Of a stretch of DNA of 54,385 nucleotides, positions 23,039 to 31,000 are shown piece by piece. The notes beneath the pieces were generated by a model. That model saw only the letters and a list, made by a program, of their open reading frames with translations. It had not been told where the DNA came from and did no database searches. A program made the translations under genes and the position numbers. Numbering within the stretch: the first letter of the stretch is position 1; every line of letters begins with the position of its first letter. This DNA is from a virus. The DNA lies in the IMG/VR virus record IMGVR_UViG_3300042868_009577, positions 1 through 54,385 of that record; one strand, written 5' to 3'.

Positions 23039-24846
23039 TGGCAAACAAAGATTTAACAATTTTTCAGAAGTTAACTAAGGTTTTTGGGTTTGAAAATTCA
23101 CCAGCTGACACACAACCATCTTTTAAATTTTCAAGAGATGAGTTGTTGAAAACTGGCGATCCAGTTGAATTTGAAAAAGCTAAGTTACAAGCACAACAAT
23201 CCCATTATCTTTTTGATAAATGGGCTAAATTAGATAATTCATTATATAACCAATCTGTTTATTATGAACCAACTAGATTGTCAGCTTATTATGACTATGA
23301 GTCAATGGAGTTTACTCCAGAGATTTCGGCAGCATTGGACATATATTCGGAAGAATCAACAACATTATCCGAAAAAGGACAAATATTAACAGTTTATTCT
23401 GAATCAAATAGAGTAAAAAATATCTTAACCGATCTTTTTGAAAACAAATTAGACATAAATACTAACCTACAAATGTGGGCTAGAAATTTATGTAAATATG
23501 GTGATAATTTTGTCTATTTAAAAAGTGATCCTGAACAAGGTATTATTGGGTGTCAACAATTACCAAATATTGAATTGGAGAGATGGGAAGGAGCACAAAA
23601 TAGAAACCCAAACCAATCAGACATTAAAATGTCTACCCGTGAGTTACGTTTTAGTTGGAAAAATAAAGACATGGAATTCCAATCATGGGAAATTGCTCAC
23701 TTCAGATTATTGGGTGACGATAGAAAATTACCTTATGGAACTTCTATGTTAGATAAGATTAGAAGAATTTGGAAACAACTTCTACTTGCTGAAGATGCGA
23801 TGTTAATTTATAGAACATCAAGAGCACCAGAAAGACGTGTATTTAAAATATTCGTTGGTAATATGGATGATAAAGATATTGAACCATATGTACAACGTGT
23901 TGCTAACAAATTTAAAAGAGATACTGTGGTTGACCAAAGAAATGGTAACGTTGATATGCGTTACAATCAAATGGCGGTCGATCAAGACTTTTTCATACCT
24001 GTTAGAGATCCGGCAGCGCCTAGTCCAATTGAAACTTTAGCTGGTGCGCAAAATTTAGGAGAGATCGCGGATATTGAATACATCCAGAAAAAATTATTAG
24101 CAGCATTGCGTATTCCTAAAGCATTTTTAGGATTTGAAGAAGTTGTTGGTGATGGTAAGAATCTAGCTTTAATGGATATGCGTTTTGCTAGAACAATTAA
24201 TAGAATACAAAAATCATTAATACAAGAGTTAAATAAAGTAGCTTTAATTCATTTATACCTATTAGGTTTAGAAGACGAATTAGAAAATTTTACACTAGGT
24301 TTAACAAACCCATCAGCACAATCAGATTTATTAAAGATTGAACAATGGAAAGAAAAGGTGACACTTTATAAAGATGCCACTTCAGATCAATCTCAAGTGG
24401 GTATTCTTCCTGTTTCACATACTTGGGCTAAGAAGAACATTCTTGGTATGAGTGATAATGAAGTATTACTCGATTTACAACAACAACGAATTGAAAGAGC
24501 TATGGGCTTTGAGTTATTGAATACACAGACAATTATTAAGCGTTCTGGTGTGTTTGATGAAGTTGATAGTAAATATGGTATACCAGAAGACGAAAGACAG
24601 AAAATTGAAGATCAGGGAGCTGAGGGTGACGCAGAAGGTGGAGGAATGCCACCGTCATCACCGTCACCACCATCACCACCTTCGGCTGGTGGATCTGATG
24701 GTGAGCCGTTAAGTGAAAGTAAGATTAGAAAGATTAAATCTTATTTAGGTGAAACGGAAAATATTGGGGACCTTTTTAATATGGAAAAGGCACAAAAGAA
24801 TATTTATGAAATAGAAAATAAATTGAAAGATATATTAAATGACTAA
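23038..24846 (+). CDS. Portal protein, T4 gp20-like
   Basis: 602 residues (T4 gp20 has 524). The fold signature is clear: YYEPTRLSAYYDYESMEFTPEISAALDIYSEE near the start, KYGDNFVYL, then APERRVFKIFVGNM, a long helical crown region with LRIPKAFLGFEE and ARTINRIQKSLIQELNKVALIHLYL. It forms the dodecameric ring at one head vertex through which DNA is packaged. A disordered Pro/Ser/Gly stretch (PPSSPSPPSPPSAGGSDG) near 545 precedes a C-terminal helix SESKIRKIKSYLGE that resembles tails of other late proteins here. The next gene starts 2 nt after its stop. Confidence 0.93.
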   Translation: MANKDLTIFQKLTKVFGFENSPADTQPSFKFSRDELLKTGDPVEFEKAKLQAQQSHYLFDKWAKLDNSLYNQSVYYEPTRLSAYYDYESMEFTPEISAALDIYSEESTTLSEKGQILTVYSESNRVKNILTDLFENKLDINTNLQMWARNLCKYGDNFVYLKSDPEQGIIGCQQLPNIELERWEGAQNRNPNQSDIKMSTRELRFSWKNKDMEFQSWEIAHFRLLGDDRKLPYGTSMLDKIRRIWKQLLLAEDAMLIYRTSRAPERRVFKIFVGNMDDKDIEPYVQRVANKFKRDTVVDQRNGNVDMRYNQMAVDQDFFIPVRDPAAPSPIETLAGAQNLGEIADIEYIQKKLLAALRIPKAFLGFEEVVGDGKNLALMDMRFARTINRIQKSLIQELNKVALIHLYLLGLEDELENFTLGLTNPSAQSDLLKIEQWKEKVTLYKDATSDQSQVGILPVSHTWAKKNILGMSDNEVLLDLQQQRIERAMGFELLNTQTIIKRSGVFDEVDSKYGIPEDERQKIEDQGAEGDAEGGGMPPSSPSPPSPPSAGGSDGEPLSESKIRKIKSYLGETENIGDLFNMEKAQKNIYEIENKLKDILND

Positions 24847-24848
24847 AA

Positions 24849-25586
24849 ATGAATAAAATTGGGGTTGTAAAAAGTAAGATTTTAAAAAAATTAACAGAAT
24901 CGTTTAGTACAAACGATAAATCTGAAATGAAAACTATCCTAAGTAAGATAGTTTCAAATAAAGATTTTAAAGAAATGTATTTGTTTTATGAAGAAATTGA
25001 AAACAAATATTTCGATAACATGGATACAGCGAAGTTGTATGTTGAAGAATTGAATTTAATTTTAAAGAATAAAGCTAAAAGTATTAGCGAGTTTTGTAAG
25101 GAGTTAAACGAAAGTCTAAAAACAATAGATGTTGACACGCACGAATTATACTCATATCTAGACCAATTATCTGAAGATGATAATTTAAGTAATTTAGATA
25201 AAAAAGTTATTGCTAAGAAAAAATTAGTTGAACATTTAACAAAAAAGAAAGATGTTAAATTAGAAGAAGGTGTTGATTATACAAATAACGAAAATTTATT
25301 GTATTCCGTTTTAGCAAATAATTTTAACGCCCTTTATTCACAGAATCTAAATGAAGAACAAAAAGAAGAATTGAAAACCATTTTATCTATGTCTGATGAC
25401 GACTTAAATGGTAGTATTTCTGATTTAAAAGAAACAGTTTTATCTAAGGTTAATAATATTCTTAGTGAAGAAACTGATAGTGACTTATCCGGTAAGTTAA
25501 ACAACGTTGTTCTAGAGGTTAACTCTATGGAAACATCAAAATACAACTATTATAGATTAAAGCAGTTAAAGGATGGTCTTGATTAA
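24849..25586 (+). CDS. Helical prohead-core-like protein
   Basis: 245 residues, almost wholly helical and rich in Lys, Glu, Asp and Leu with coiled-coil character; no enzyme motif. It sits exactly where T4 carries the small prohead-core genes 67 and 68, between portal and protease. LTESFS at ~16 is a possible L-x-E cleavage site near the N-terminus. The last codons lie within a perfect palindrome shared with the convergent bS21 gene, whose 3' end overlaps it by 4 nt. The core-protein call is positional. Confidence 0.55.
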   Translation: MNKIGVVKSKILKKLTESFSTNDKSEMKTILSKIVSNKDFKEMYLFYEEIENKYFDNMDTAKLYVEELNLILKNKAKSISEFCKELNESLKTIDVDTHELYSYLDQLSEDDNLSNLDKKVIAKKKLVEHLTKKKDVKLEEGVDYTNNENLLYSVLANNFNALYSQNLNEEQKEELKTILSMSDDDLNGSISDLKETVLSKVNNILSEETDSDLSGKLNNVVLEVNSMETSKYNYYRLKQLKDGLD

Positions 25587-25602
25587 TCAAGACTATCTTT
25601 TA
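25572..25602. terminator. Palindromic bidirectional terminator overlapping two gene ends
   Basis: GTCTTGATTAATCAAGAC (25576-25593) is a perfect 18-bp palindrome, extendable to 25572-25597 with one G-U pair and followed by TTTTA on the plus strand. Both stop codons (TAA 25584-25586 and, on the minus strand, 25585-25583) lie at its centre, so the hairpin belongs to both coding sequences. Confidence 0.7.
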
Positions 25603-25768
25603 TCCCCTGAATATACTTAGCTTTTAATATTTCCGCTCTTTTTATCACAGACGGTTTCACAAATTCCTGTCTTTTTCTTAACTCCTGAATTTGTTTTACA
25701 TCACGTACTTTATTCTTATATTGTTTTAAAGCGATTTCGATCCCTTTATTCACATCAATCATTAACAT
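25583..25768 (-). CDS. rpsU: Ribosomal protein bS21, Bacteroidota type
   Basis: 61 residues. The signature is strong: IEIALKQYKNKV, then LRKRQEFVKPSVIKRAEILKAKY, which matches the bS21 core (LRRRQxFxKPSVxRR) in its Bacteroidota form with the longer C-terminal KAxYIQ helix. bS21 binds the small subunit near the 3' end of 16S rRNA. In Bacteroidota, bS21 with bS18 and bS6 helps sequester the anti-Shine-Dalgarno tail. A phage copy could replace host bS21 and shift initiation toward phage mRNAs. It lies alone on the minus strand inside the plus-strand head operon. A second Met at codon 3 is an alternative start. Confidence 0.88.
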   Translation of the reverse strand: MLMIDVNKGIEIALKQYKNKVRDVKQIQELRKRQEFVKPSVIKRAEILKAKYIQGIKDSLD

Positions 25769-25812
25769 AATTAAAAATTTATTTTAGATTATTTGTTTTT
25801 TTAAGAAAAAAC

Positions 25813-25827
25813 AAGTATATTATACTT
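25813..25827. repeat. Inverted repeat between bS21 and the divergent gene
   Basis: AAGTATA-T-TATACTT, a perfect 7-bp inverted repeat, lies 45 nt upstream of bS21 and 36 nt upstream of the plus-strand gene at 25863. It could be an operator for either gene. Confidence 0.45.
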
Positions 25828-25862
25828 ACACCATAATATATATAAAATTATGTAAAAAGTTA

Positions 25863-26291
25863 ATGAAAATTGGAAAATTTATTCCTTTGGGTGATTACAA
25901 GGAAATTAAAGTGGGTTATGGTACCGTAGATTTTAAAAATCTAAAAACTGTTTATATTAAATTAAACGCTTGGGTTAAACCAGATTCAGAAGAAAGTAAC
26001 TTTGATAAGATCATATCAAAGTCTAGGCGTGAAATAAAGGAATTAATAAGAATATCAGATCTAAATGATTTATTCAAAAAAGAATCTATTGTTGATTTAG
26101 ATATAAGAACTAAAGGAATCAAGTTAAATAAAAGATCATTTATGAATTTGGAAATAACTCTTTTTGTTGCAAAACATTTTGATGTTAAATCTATTGAAAC
26201 CAAAAATATGATGAAAACCTTAACTAATAGTATGGTTGATTCGTGTTTAAAAAACGAAAGTTTATTTAATTTCAATAAAACTAAGTTATAA
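25863..26291 (+). CDS. Unknown protein between bS21 and prohead protease
   Basis: 142 residues, not recognised. It is basic and mixed alpha/beta (GYGTVDFKNLKTVYIKLNAWV, then SRREIKELIRISDLNDLF, and MNLEITLFVAKHFDVKSIE). No membrane segment, signal or known catalytic motif. It starts after an AT-rich leader with an inverted repeat, and the protease gene follows behind its own late motif, so it may be expressed separately from the head genes. Its position suggests a head-assembly or regulatory protein, without direct evidence. Confidence 0.55.
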   Translation: MKIGKFIPLGDYKEIKVGYGTVDFKNLKTVYIKLNAWVKPDSEESNFDKIISKSRREIKELIRISDLNDLFKKESIVDLDIRTKGIKLNKRSFMNLEITLFVAKHFDVKSIETKNMMKTLTNSMVDSCLKNESLFNFNKTKL

Positions 26292-26306
26292 TTTGAATTT
26301 TAGATG

Positions 26307-26319
26307 TATTTATACAATA
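26307..26319 (+). promoter_or_regulatory. Extended late motif TATTTATACAATA before the prohead protease
   Basis: Third exact copy of the 13-bp motif, ending 15 nt before the ATG at 26335. Confidence 0.7.
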
Positions 26320-26334
26320 TATTAATATATCTAA

Positions 26335-27024
26335 ATGAAAGTATTAGGACCTAATGAAACCGGGAAGGGAATTTTAATTGAATATGATGCTGGTCATATT
26401 TCTCCCGGTGATTTAAATAACAAAAATGTAATAACAGAAATACAAAATAAAGATACCGATCAGGACTTTATTTTGTACGCTGTTTTACAGAAATATGATA
26501 CCCCAAATAAAAACGGTAGAATCTATCCTCAGAGTTTATTAAAAAGGGAAGACCAGAAGTATCAAGAAATAATGAAAAAAGGTTCAGCGCTAAACGAGCT
26601 GAATCACCCATCGTCATCACTTATTGACTTAGATAGGGTATCTCACACCATTGAAGAAACATGGTGGGATGGTAAAACCTTAATGGGTAAAATCAAACTA
26701 TTAACATCACCAGGATTTAGAAAAATGGGTATCGTTAGTTGTAAGGGAGACCAAGCAGCTATGTTACTTATTAACGGAGTTACTCTAGGTATTTCATCTA
26801 GAGGTGTTGGATCGTTAAAACAAGTTAAAGGTCAAAACATCGTACAAGATGATTTTGAATTAGTTTGTTTTGACTTAGTTTCTTCACCATCAACACCTGG
26901 TGCGTATGTTTTTCAAGACATTGGCGATAAAGATAAATTTAACGAAACTATTGAAGAAAAACCTCTTGTTGACGATAGGATGAAGAAATTGATGGGTGGA
27001 CTAGACAAATTTTTAAACAAATAA
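26335..27024 (+). CDS. Prohead core protease, T4 gp21-like
   Basis: 229 residues (T4 gp21 has 212). The serine-protease motifs of the herpesvirus-like fold are visible: the histidine in LNELNHPSS (about 86-94) and the serine in LGISSRGVGS (about 152-161), embedded in the typical VSHTIEETWWDGKTLMGKI context. It cleaves scaffold, capsid and other prohead proteins after an L/I-x-E motif. It sits between core-like genes and the scaffold, as in T4. A hairpin terminator follows, and the scaffold gene has its own late motif. Confidence 0.92.
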   Translation: MKVLGPNETGKGILIEYDAGHISPGDLNNKNVITEIQNKDTDQDFILYAVLQKYDTPNKNGRIYPQSLLKREDQKYQEIMKKGSALNELNHPSSSLIDLDRVSHTIEETWWDGKTLMGKIKLLTSPGFRKMGIVSCKGDQAAMLLINGVTLGISSRGVGSLKQVKGQNIVQDDFELVCFDLVSSPSTPGAYVFQDIGDKDKFNETIEEKPLVDDRMKKLMGGLDKFLNK

Positions 27025-27042
27025 AATAAAAATATTAAAAAT

Positions 27043-27077
27043 ATCTCATTTCAGTATATGATAAATGAGATTTTTTT
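27043..27077 (+). terminator. Terminator after the prohead protease
   Basis: ATCTCATTT (27043-27051), 11-nt loop, AAATGAGAT (27063-27071), then six Ts. Confidence 0.85.
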
Positions 27078-27088
27078 AATTATACGTA

Positions 27089-27096
27089 TATTTATA
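27089..27096 (+). promoter_or_regulatory. TATTTATA late-type motif before the scaffold gene
   Basis: Exact motif, 19 nt before the ATG at 27116 and directly after the protease terminator. Confidence 0.65.
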
Positions 27097-27115
27097 TAGA
27101 AATAAAATAACACAA

Positions 27116-28300
27116 ATGAGTGAAAAATCAATTTTAGAACAAGCGTTACTTCAAGTTAATACACTTGAAGAAGCAGTGAAGCAAAATGCAAAAGGTATAC
27201 TTTCATCAGTAATGAAGAAAGAACTAAACGATTTGCTTAAAGAATCAGAAGAAGAGGAAGAAGCAGCTGATGCTGTAGATCCTACAGAAGAGGAAGAAGA
27301 TATGTCAGAACAGCCAGAATTGGATGACGAAGAGGCTGAAGATGAAGATGAAATGTCCTCGATAAATGATGAACCATCAAAAGATATTGACGGCGAAGAT
27401 GAGTCTGCAGAAATGGAAGACGATGAAGACGCTGAAATGGAAGAACCAGAAATGGATGATGATTTACCATCAATGGATGGCATGGATATGCCAACCGGTG
27501 ACGACGACATGTTAGACATGACAGGTGCTTCTGATGAGGAAGTTCTTAAAGTGTTTAAAGCAATGTCAGATGAAGATGGTATCGTTGTTAAAAAAGACGG
27601 TAACAACATTGAACTATCAGATGATGGGGACGAGTACATCATTAAGCTAGACGAATCTGAAGATGCTTATGATGAAACCGATGATGAAGAGGTTTCTGAA
27701 GAGTATGAAGAAGAGGAAATGGCTGAAGAAGATGAAACTGTTTACGAAATTGACCTAGGCGATGATGATGACGAAGAAGAAGCACCTGAAGAAGAAATGG
27801 GTGAAGCTGCTCGTACAAAATGGAACGCACACGGTGGTGTAAGAACTGGTTTAAAAAGTAAAAAACTTTTTGCTGCCGGCGCTAAAAATGAATCAAAATC
27901 ATCAAGTGCAATTAATGAACAAGTTGAAACTTTGAAAAAACAAAACCAAGAGTATAAAAAAGCTTTAGTGTTGTTTAAAGATAAGTTAAATGAAGTCGCT
28001 GTATTCAACGCTAATTTAGCTCACGCTACAAGATTGTTCACAGAGCATTCAACAACAAAAACAGAGAAATTGGAAATTTTGAAAAGATTTGATACCGTTT
28101 CTACTATAAATGAATCAAAAAATCTTTTTACATCAATTCGCGCAGAATTAGAAACTAAAAAACCAGTTACTGAATCTATGGCGGGTAAAATTTCATCATC
28201 ACCTTCTACATCATCTTCACAAGAGATGTTATCTGAGTCAAAAGCATATGAAGCACCTCAGTTTAGAAGAATGAGAGATTTAATGAGTAAATTAAAATAA
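27116..28300 (+). CDS. Prohead scaffold protein, T4 gp22-like
   Basis: 394 residues. The first ~40 are helical (LEQALLQVNTLEEAVKQNAKGIL). Residues ~42-235 are extremely acidic, with long Asp/Glu runs and Met-Asp-rich segments. The C-terminal third is a coiled coil (NEQVETLKKQNQEYKKALVLFKDKLNEVAVFNANLAHATRLF) ending LSESKAYEAPQFRRMRDLMSKLK. Acidic plus helical composition and the position between protease and major capsid gene identify it as the core scaffold on which the capsid assembles before proteolytic removal. Sequence identity to T4 gp22 itself is not obvious. Confidence 0.85.
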   Translation: MSEKSILEQALLQVNTLEEAVKQNAKGILSSVMKKELNDLLKESEEEEEAADAVDPTEEEEDMSEQPELDDEEAEDEDEMSSINDEPSKDIDGEDESAEMEDDEDAEMEEPEMDDDLPSMDGMDMPTGDDDMLDMTGASDEEVLKVFKAMSDEDGIVVKKDGNNIELSDDGDEYIIKLDESEDAYDETDDEEVSEEYEEEEMAEEDETVYEIDLGDDDDEEEAPEEEMGEAARTKWNAHGGVRTGLKSKKLFAAGAKNESKSSSAINEQVETLKKQNQEYKKALVLFKDKLNEVAVFNANLAHATRLFTEHSTTKTEKLEILKRFDTVSTINESKNLFTSIRAELETKKPVTESMAGKISSSPSTSSSQEMLSESKAYEAPQFRRMRDLMSKLK

Positions 28301-28335
28301 TAAATAAAAAAAACCAAAAAAACAAATACTAAAAA

Positions 28336-30069
28336 ATGGGAGCATTATTAGAATCAGGTATGGTAGGTAACATCGGGTTAAAACACCTTAGAGTTATCAA
28401 AGAAGATACCATCAAAAAATGGGATGACTTAGGATTCCTAGAAGGCCTAGACGGTCACCAAAGAGATAACATCGCGCAATTGTATGAAAACCAAGCGTCA
28501 CACTTAATCAACGAAGCAGCAGTTTCTGATGCTAGTGGTTCATTTGAGACAGTGGTATTCCCTATCATTCGTCGTGTGTTTTCTAAATTATTAGCAAACG
28601 ATATCGTTTCAGTACAAGCAATGAACTTACCAATCGGTAAATTGTTCTACTTCGTACCTAAAATTCAAGACAGAAATGCTGGTGCACACTATCAGCCATT
28701 TGGTATGCCAGGTAACAGCGCCGCTGCTACTGACGGTTACAGTGATAGTTCAAAGAACCTTTATGATCGTTTTTACGAAGCGTCTGACGCAAACGACCAA
28801 GGTTTATTTGACTACTCAAAAGGTGCTTACACAACTGAAGAAGTTAATCCACACGCTTTTATCACATTTGATAACGGAGCAACAACAGCTACAACAGCAG
28901 CACTAAGTGGTTCATCACTTTCTAGTGTTATCGTTGTACTTTCTGGATTCACAAAAGACGGACAAGGTAAAATGGTTGGTGCTAACGGTAACATGATGGA
29001 TACTGAAGAGTTCTTAGCTTCACTTCAAATTGAAGTAACTGGTAACACTACAGCAAACAACGGTGTTAAAAACTTTAACGTTGTAACTCAAAAATATGGT
29101 AAAGGTATTGTTGAGTACGGTGGAAAATCTGGTAGTGGTTTAAGTAGATATCATGATATTTGTGATGAAGAAGGTTTAATCTACCTTAACGTAGATTTAG
29201 AAAGCTATAGCACAACAAGCGGTTTTGCTGGTTCTGACTTTAGCGCTAACGACTTAGCTTTAGCTAACTTCAAAGTAACTTATAGAGCATACGAAACTTT
29301 AGAATTTGAAGATAATATCGGTGAAGTATCATTTGATTTAGCTTCTGTAACAGTTTCTGTGACTGAAAGAAAATTAAGAGCTTCTTGGTCTCCAGAATTG
29401 GCACAAGACGTTTCTGCTTTCCATAATATCGATGCTGAAGCTGAATTAACAGCTTTATTATCTGAGCAAATCGCTGCTGAGGTTGACCGTGAAATTTTAC
29501 GTGACCTTAGAAAAGGTGCTGCTTGGACTGCTAAGTGGGATTACAACGAGTGGAAATACGGTGCTACTGGAAACACTCCATACATGGGTTACACTCAAAA
29601 AGACTGGAACCAAACATTGATCACTAAGATCAACCAGGTTTCTGCTCAAATCCACAAATCTACTTTGAGAGGTGGTGCTAACTGGATCGTAGTTTCTTCA
29701 GAAGTTTCTGCTGTATTCGATGATTTAGAGTACTTCCACGTATCAAACGCTAATCCAGAGCAAGATCAATACAACATGGGTATCGAAAAAATCGGTACAC
29801 TTGCTGGACGTTACCAAGTATTCCGTGATCCATATTTACCAGCTGGTAAGATTTTGATCGGTCACAAAGGTAAATCATTATTGGATGCTGGTTATATCTA
29901 CGCACCTTACGTGCCGTTACAATTAACTCCAACAATGTACAATCCATTTAACATGACACCTATCAAAGGTATCATGACGAGATACGCAAAGAAAATGGTT
30001 AACAACCGTTACTTTGGTTTGATCAACGTAAGTGGTTTACAAACGTTCGATATGAATACTTTAAGATAA
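28336..30069 (+). CDS. Major capsid protein, T4 gp23-like
   Basis: 577 residues (T4 gp23 has 521). The N-terminus VGNIGLKHLRVIKEDTIKKW and the LYENQASHLINEAA block are characteristic of the gp23 family, followed by ETVVFPIIRRVFSKLLANDIVSVQAMNLPIGKLFYF. LINE ends at Glu60, giving a likely protease cut between 60 and 61 (T4 gp23 is cut after Glu65). The HK97-type core extends to the end. Codon choice here is visibly richer in C-ending codons than in neighbouring genes, as expected for the most highly expressed gene. A terminator follows 19 nt after the stop. Confidence 0.95.
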   Translation: MGALLESGMVGNIGLKHLRVIKEDTIKKWDDLGFLEGLDGHQRDNIAQLYENQASHLINEAAVSDASGSFETVVFPIIRRVFSKLLANDIVSVQAMNLPIGKLFYFVPKIQDRNAGAHYQPFGMPGNSAAATDGYSDSSKNLYDRFYEASDANDQGLFDYSKGAYTTEEVNPHAFITFDNGATTATTAALSGSSLSSVIVVLSGFTKDGQGKMVGANGNMMDTEEFLASLQIEVTGNTTANNGVKNFNVVTQKYGKGIVEYGGKSGSGLSRYHDICDEEGLIYLNVDLESYSTTSGFAGSDFSANDLALANFKVTYRAYETLEFEDNIGEVSFDLASVTVSVTERKLRASWSPELAQDVSAFHNIDAEAELTALLSEQIAAEVDREILRDLRKGAAWTAKWDYNEWKYGATGNTPYMGYTQKDWNQTLITKINQVSAQIHKSTLRGGANWIVVSSEVSAVFDDLEYFHVSNANPEQDQYNMGIEKIGTLAGRYQVFRDPYLPAGKILIGHKGKSLLDAGYIYAPYVPLQLTPTMYNPFNMTPIKGIMTRYAKKMVNNRYFGLINVSGLQTFDMNTLR

Positions 30070-30088
30070 TAGTAAATTATCAATAATA

Positions 30089-30118
30089 AAAAGCCTCCGA
30101 TTTTCGGGGGCTTTTTTT
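30089..30118 (+). terminator. Terminator of the major capsid gene
   Basis: AAAAGCCTCCGA / TCGGGGGCTTTT (30089-30100 with 30104-30115, one T-G pair) and a T-tract. Confidence 0.9.
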
Positions 30119-30135
30119 ATTTAATTAATTTTTGT

Positions 30136-30143
30136 TATATTTG
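30136..30143 (+). promoter_or_regulatory. Host-type -7 element before the SAP-like gene
   Basis: TATATTTG matches TAnnTTTG and ends 6 nt before the ATG at 30150. There is no clear TTG at the expected upstream distance, only a T-run, so the match is partial. Confidence 0.4.
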
Positions 30144-30149
30144 TAAAAT

Positions 30150-30464
30150 ATGTCTGAAGTAGATTACAGTAAGTTAAGATTAGATGTCCTTGAGAAAATG
30201 ATATATTCAAGAAGTATTGAATGTAAAATGAAGAAGGACGAAATGATACGGATGTTGAAATTATATGATGAGGGGAAGTATGTTGAGCCTCTTAGGGAAA
30301 CATTACATATAAAGGAAGATTCTGGGTTTGTGATTGGTATTGATATGCGTAATAGAGATCATATTATGCAAATGAGTAAACTTATTGAAAAGAAAGAAGG
30401 TAAAAGTTTACATAGATTTTCCGATAACCGTATATGGTATTGGGCACCCCAAAAATTGATATAA
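30150..30464 (+). CDS. SAP-domain-like small protein
   Basis: 104 residues. Residues about 4-42 (YSKLRLDVLEKMIYSRSIECKMKKDEMIRMLKLYDEGKY) follow the SAP helix-extended loop-helix pattern: L-x3-L-x3-L, then R/S, then K-x-E-(L/M)-I. SAP motifs usually bind DNA. The remaining 60 residues are unrecognised and end in an aromatic WYWAPQKLI. It is a single gene between the capsid terminator and the convergent minus-strand block, with a possible host-type promoter, so it may be expressed earlier than its neighbours. Could be a DNA-binding regulator. Confidence 0.6.
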   Translation: MSEVDYSKLRLDVLEKMIYSRSIECKMKKDEMIRMLKLYDEGKYVEPLRETLHIKEDSGFVIGIDMRNRDHIMQMSKLIEKKEGKSLHRFSDNRIWYWAPQKLI

Positions 30465-30491
30465 CTTTTTAATGTTAGATTATTTTAAAAT

Positions 30492-30508
30492 AAATAGATC
30501 TATTTTTT
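30492..30508. terminator. Palindrome between convergent genes
   Basis: AAATAGATCTATTT (30492-30505) is a perfect 14-bp palindrome between the convergent genes, followed by Ts on the plus strand. It includes the stop codon of the minus-strand gene (30502-30500). It is a weak bidirectional terminator candidate because the stem is AT-rich. Confidence 0.4.
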
Positions 30509-30997
30509 CCCTGTGTAAGTACTTGATTTTTTAGGTTCTTCAAAATAAGCTCTAAATAAATCAATAAATTCTTCGTATACACCTTTCTTGTTTTCTTTTG
30601 TAATTAATAAAACCGCAATATTTGTATTGAATCCTGTAAATTTATCTATATCATCAGTAACTGAATTTGATTGTATTTGATGTTGTGTAAATAATTCAAT
30701 ACTTTCATCAGTTATTTCAATATCATCAGAAAATTCGGCATATTGATATTGACCATCTTCATCCGAATCAACTTCGTATGTATAATATCCTTGATGATAG
30801 TCTGTATCAATATCTTCAGTATAGGTTATATACAAACCATTGGTTTCTTTATTTCTTAGTAATGCAAAATCATCGGCACTAACCAATAAATCCATATAGA
30901 TTTTTTGCTTGTCAAAAGAAGAATCTCTAAACCCGTACTCACCACTATCATAATCTGGTGCGTCGTCCCACCCTTCAATAATATCTAATAATTTCAT
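30500..30997 (-). CDS. Unknown acidic protein
   Basis: 165 residues, strongly acidic and rich in Asp and Tyr (DAPDYDSGEYGFRDSSFDKQ, then the TYEVDSDEDGQYQYAEFSDD region). The pattern suggests beta-strands with a helical C-terminus (KGVYEEFIDLFRAYFEEP). No signal peptide, membrane segment or known motif. It is the last gene of the long minus-strand block and starts 3 nt after the stop of the gene upstream. Function cannot be inferred. Confidence 0.55.
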   Translation of the reverse strand: MKLLDIIEGWDDAPDYDSGEYGFRDSSFDKQKIYMDLLVSADDFALLRNKETNGLYITYTEDIDTDYHQGYYTYEVDSDEDGQYQYAEFSDDIEITDESIELFTQHQIQSNSVTDDIDKFTGFNTNIAVLLITKENKKGVYEEFIDLFRAYFEEPKKSSTYTGKK

Positions 30998-31000
30998 TAA

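Noticed and set aside
27151-27642. Ser-rich open frame opposite the scaffold gene
   Set aside because: It is the complement of Asp/Glu codon runs (GAT/GAA read as Ser/Phe); not a gene.
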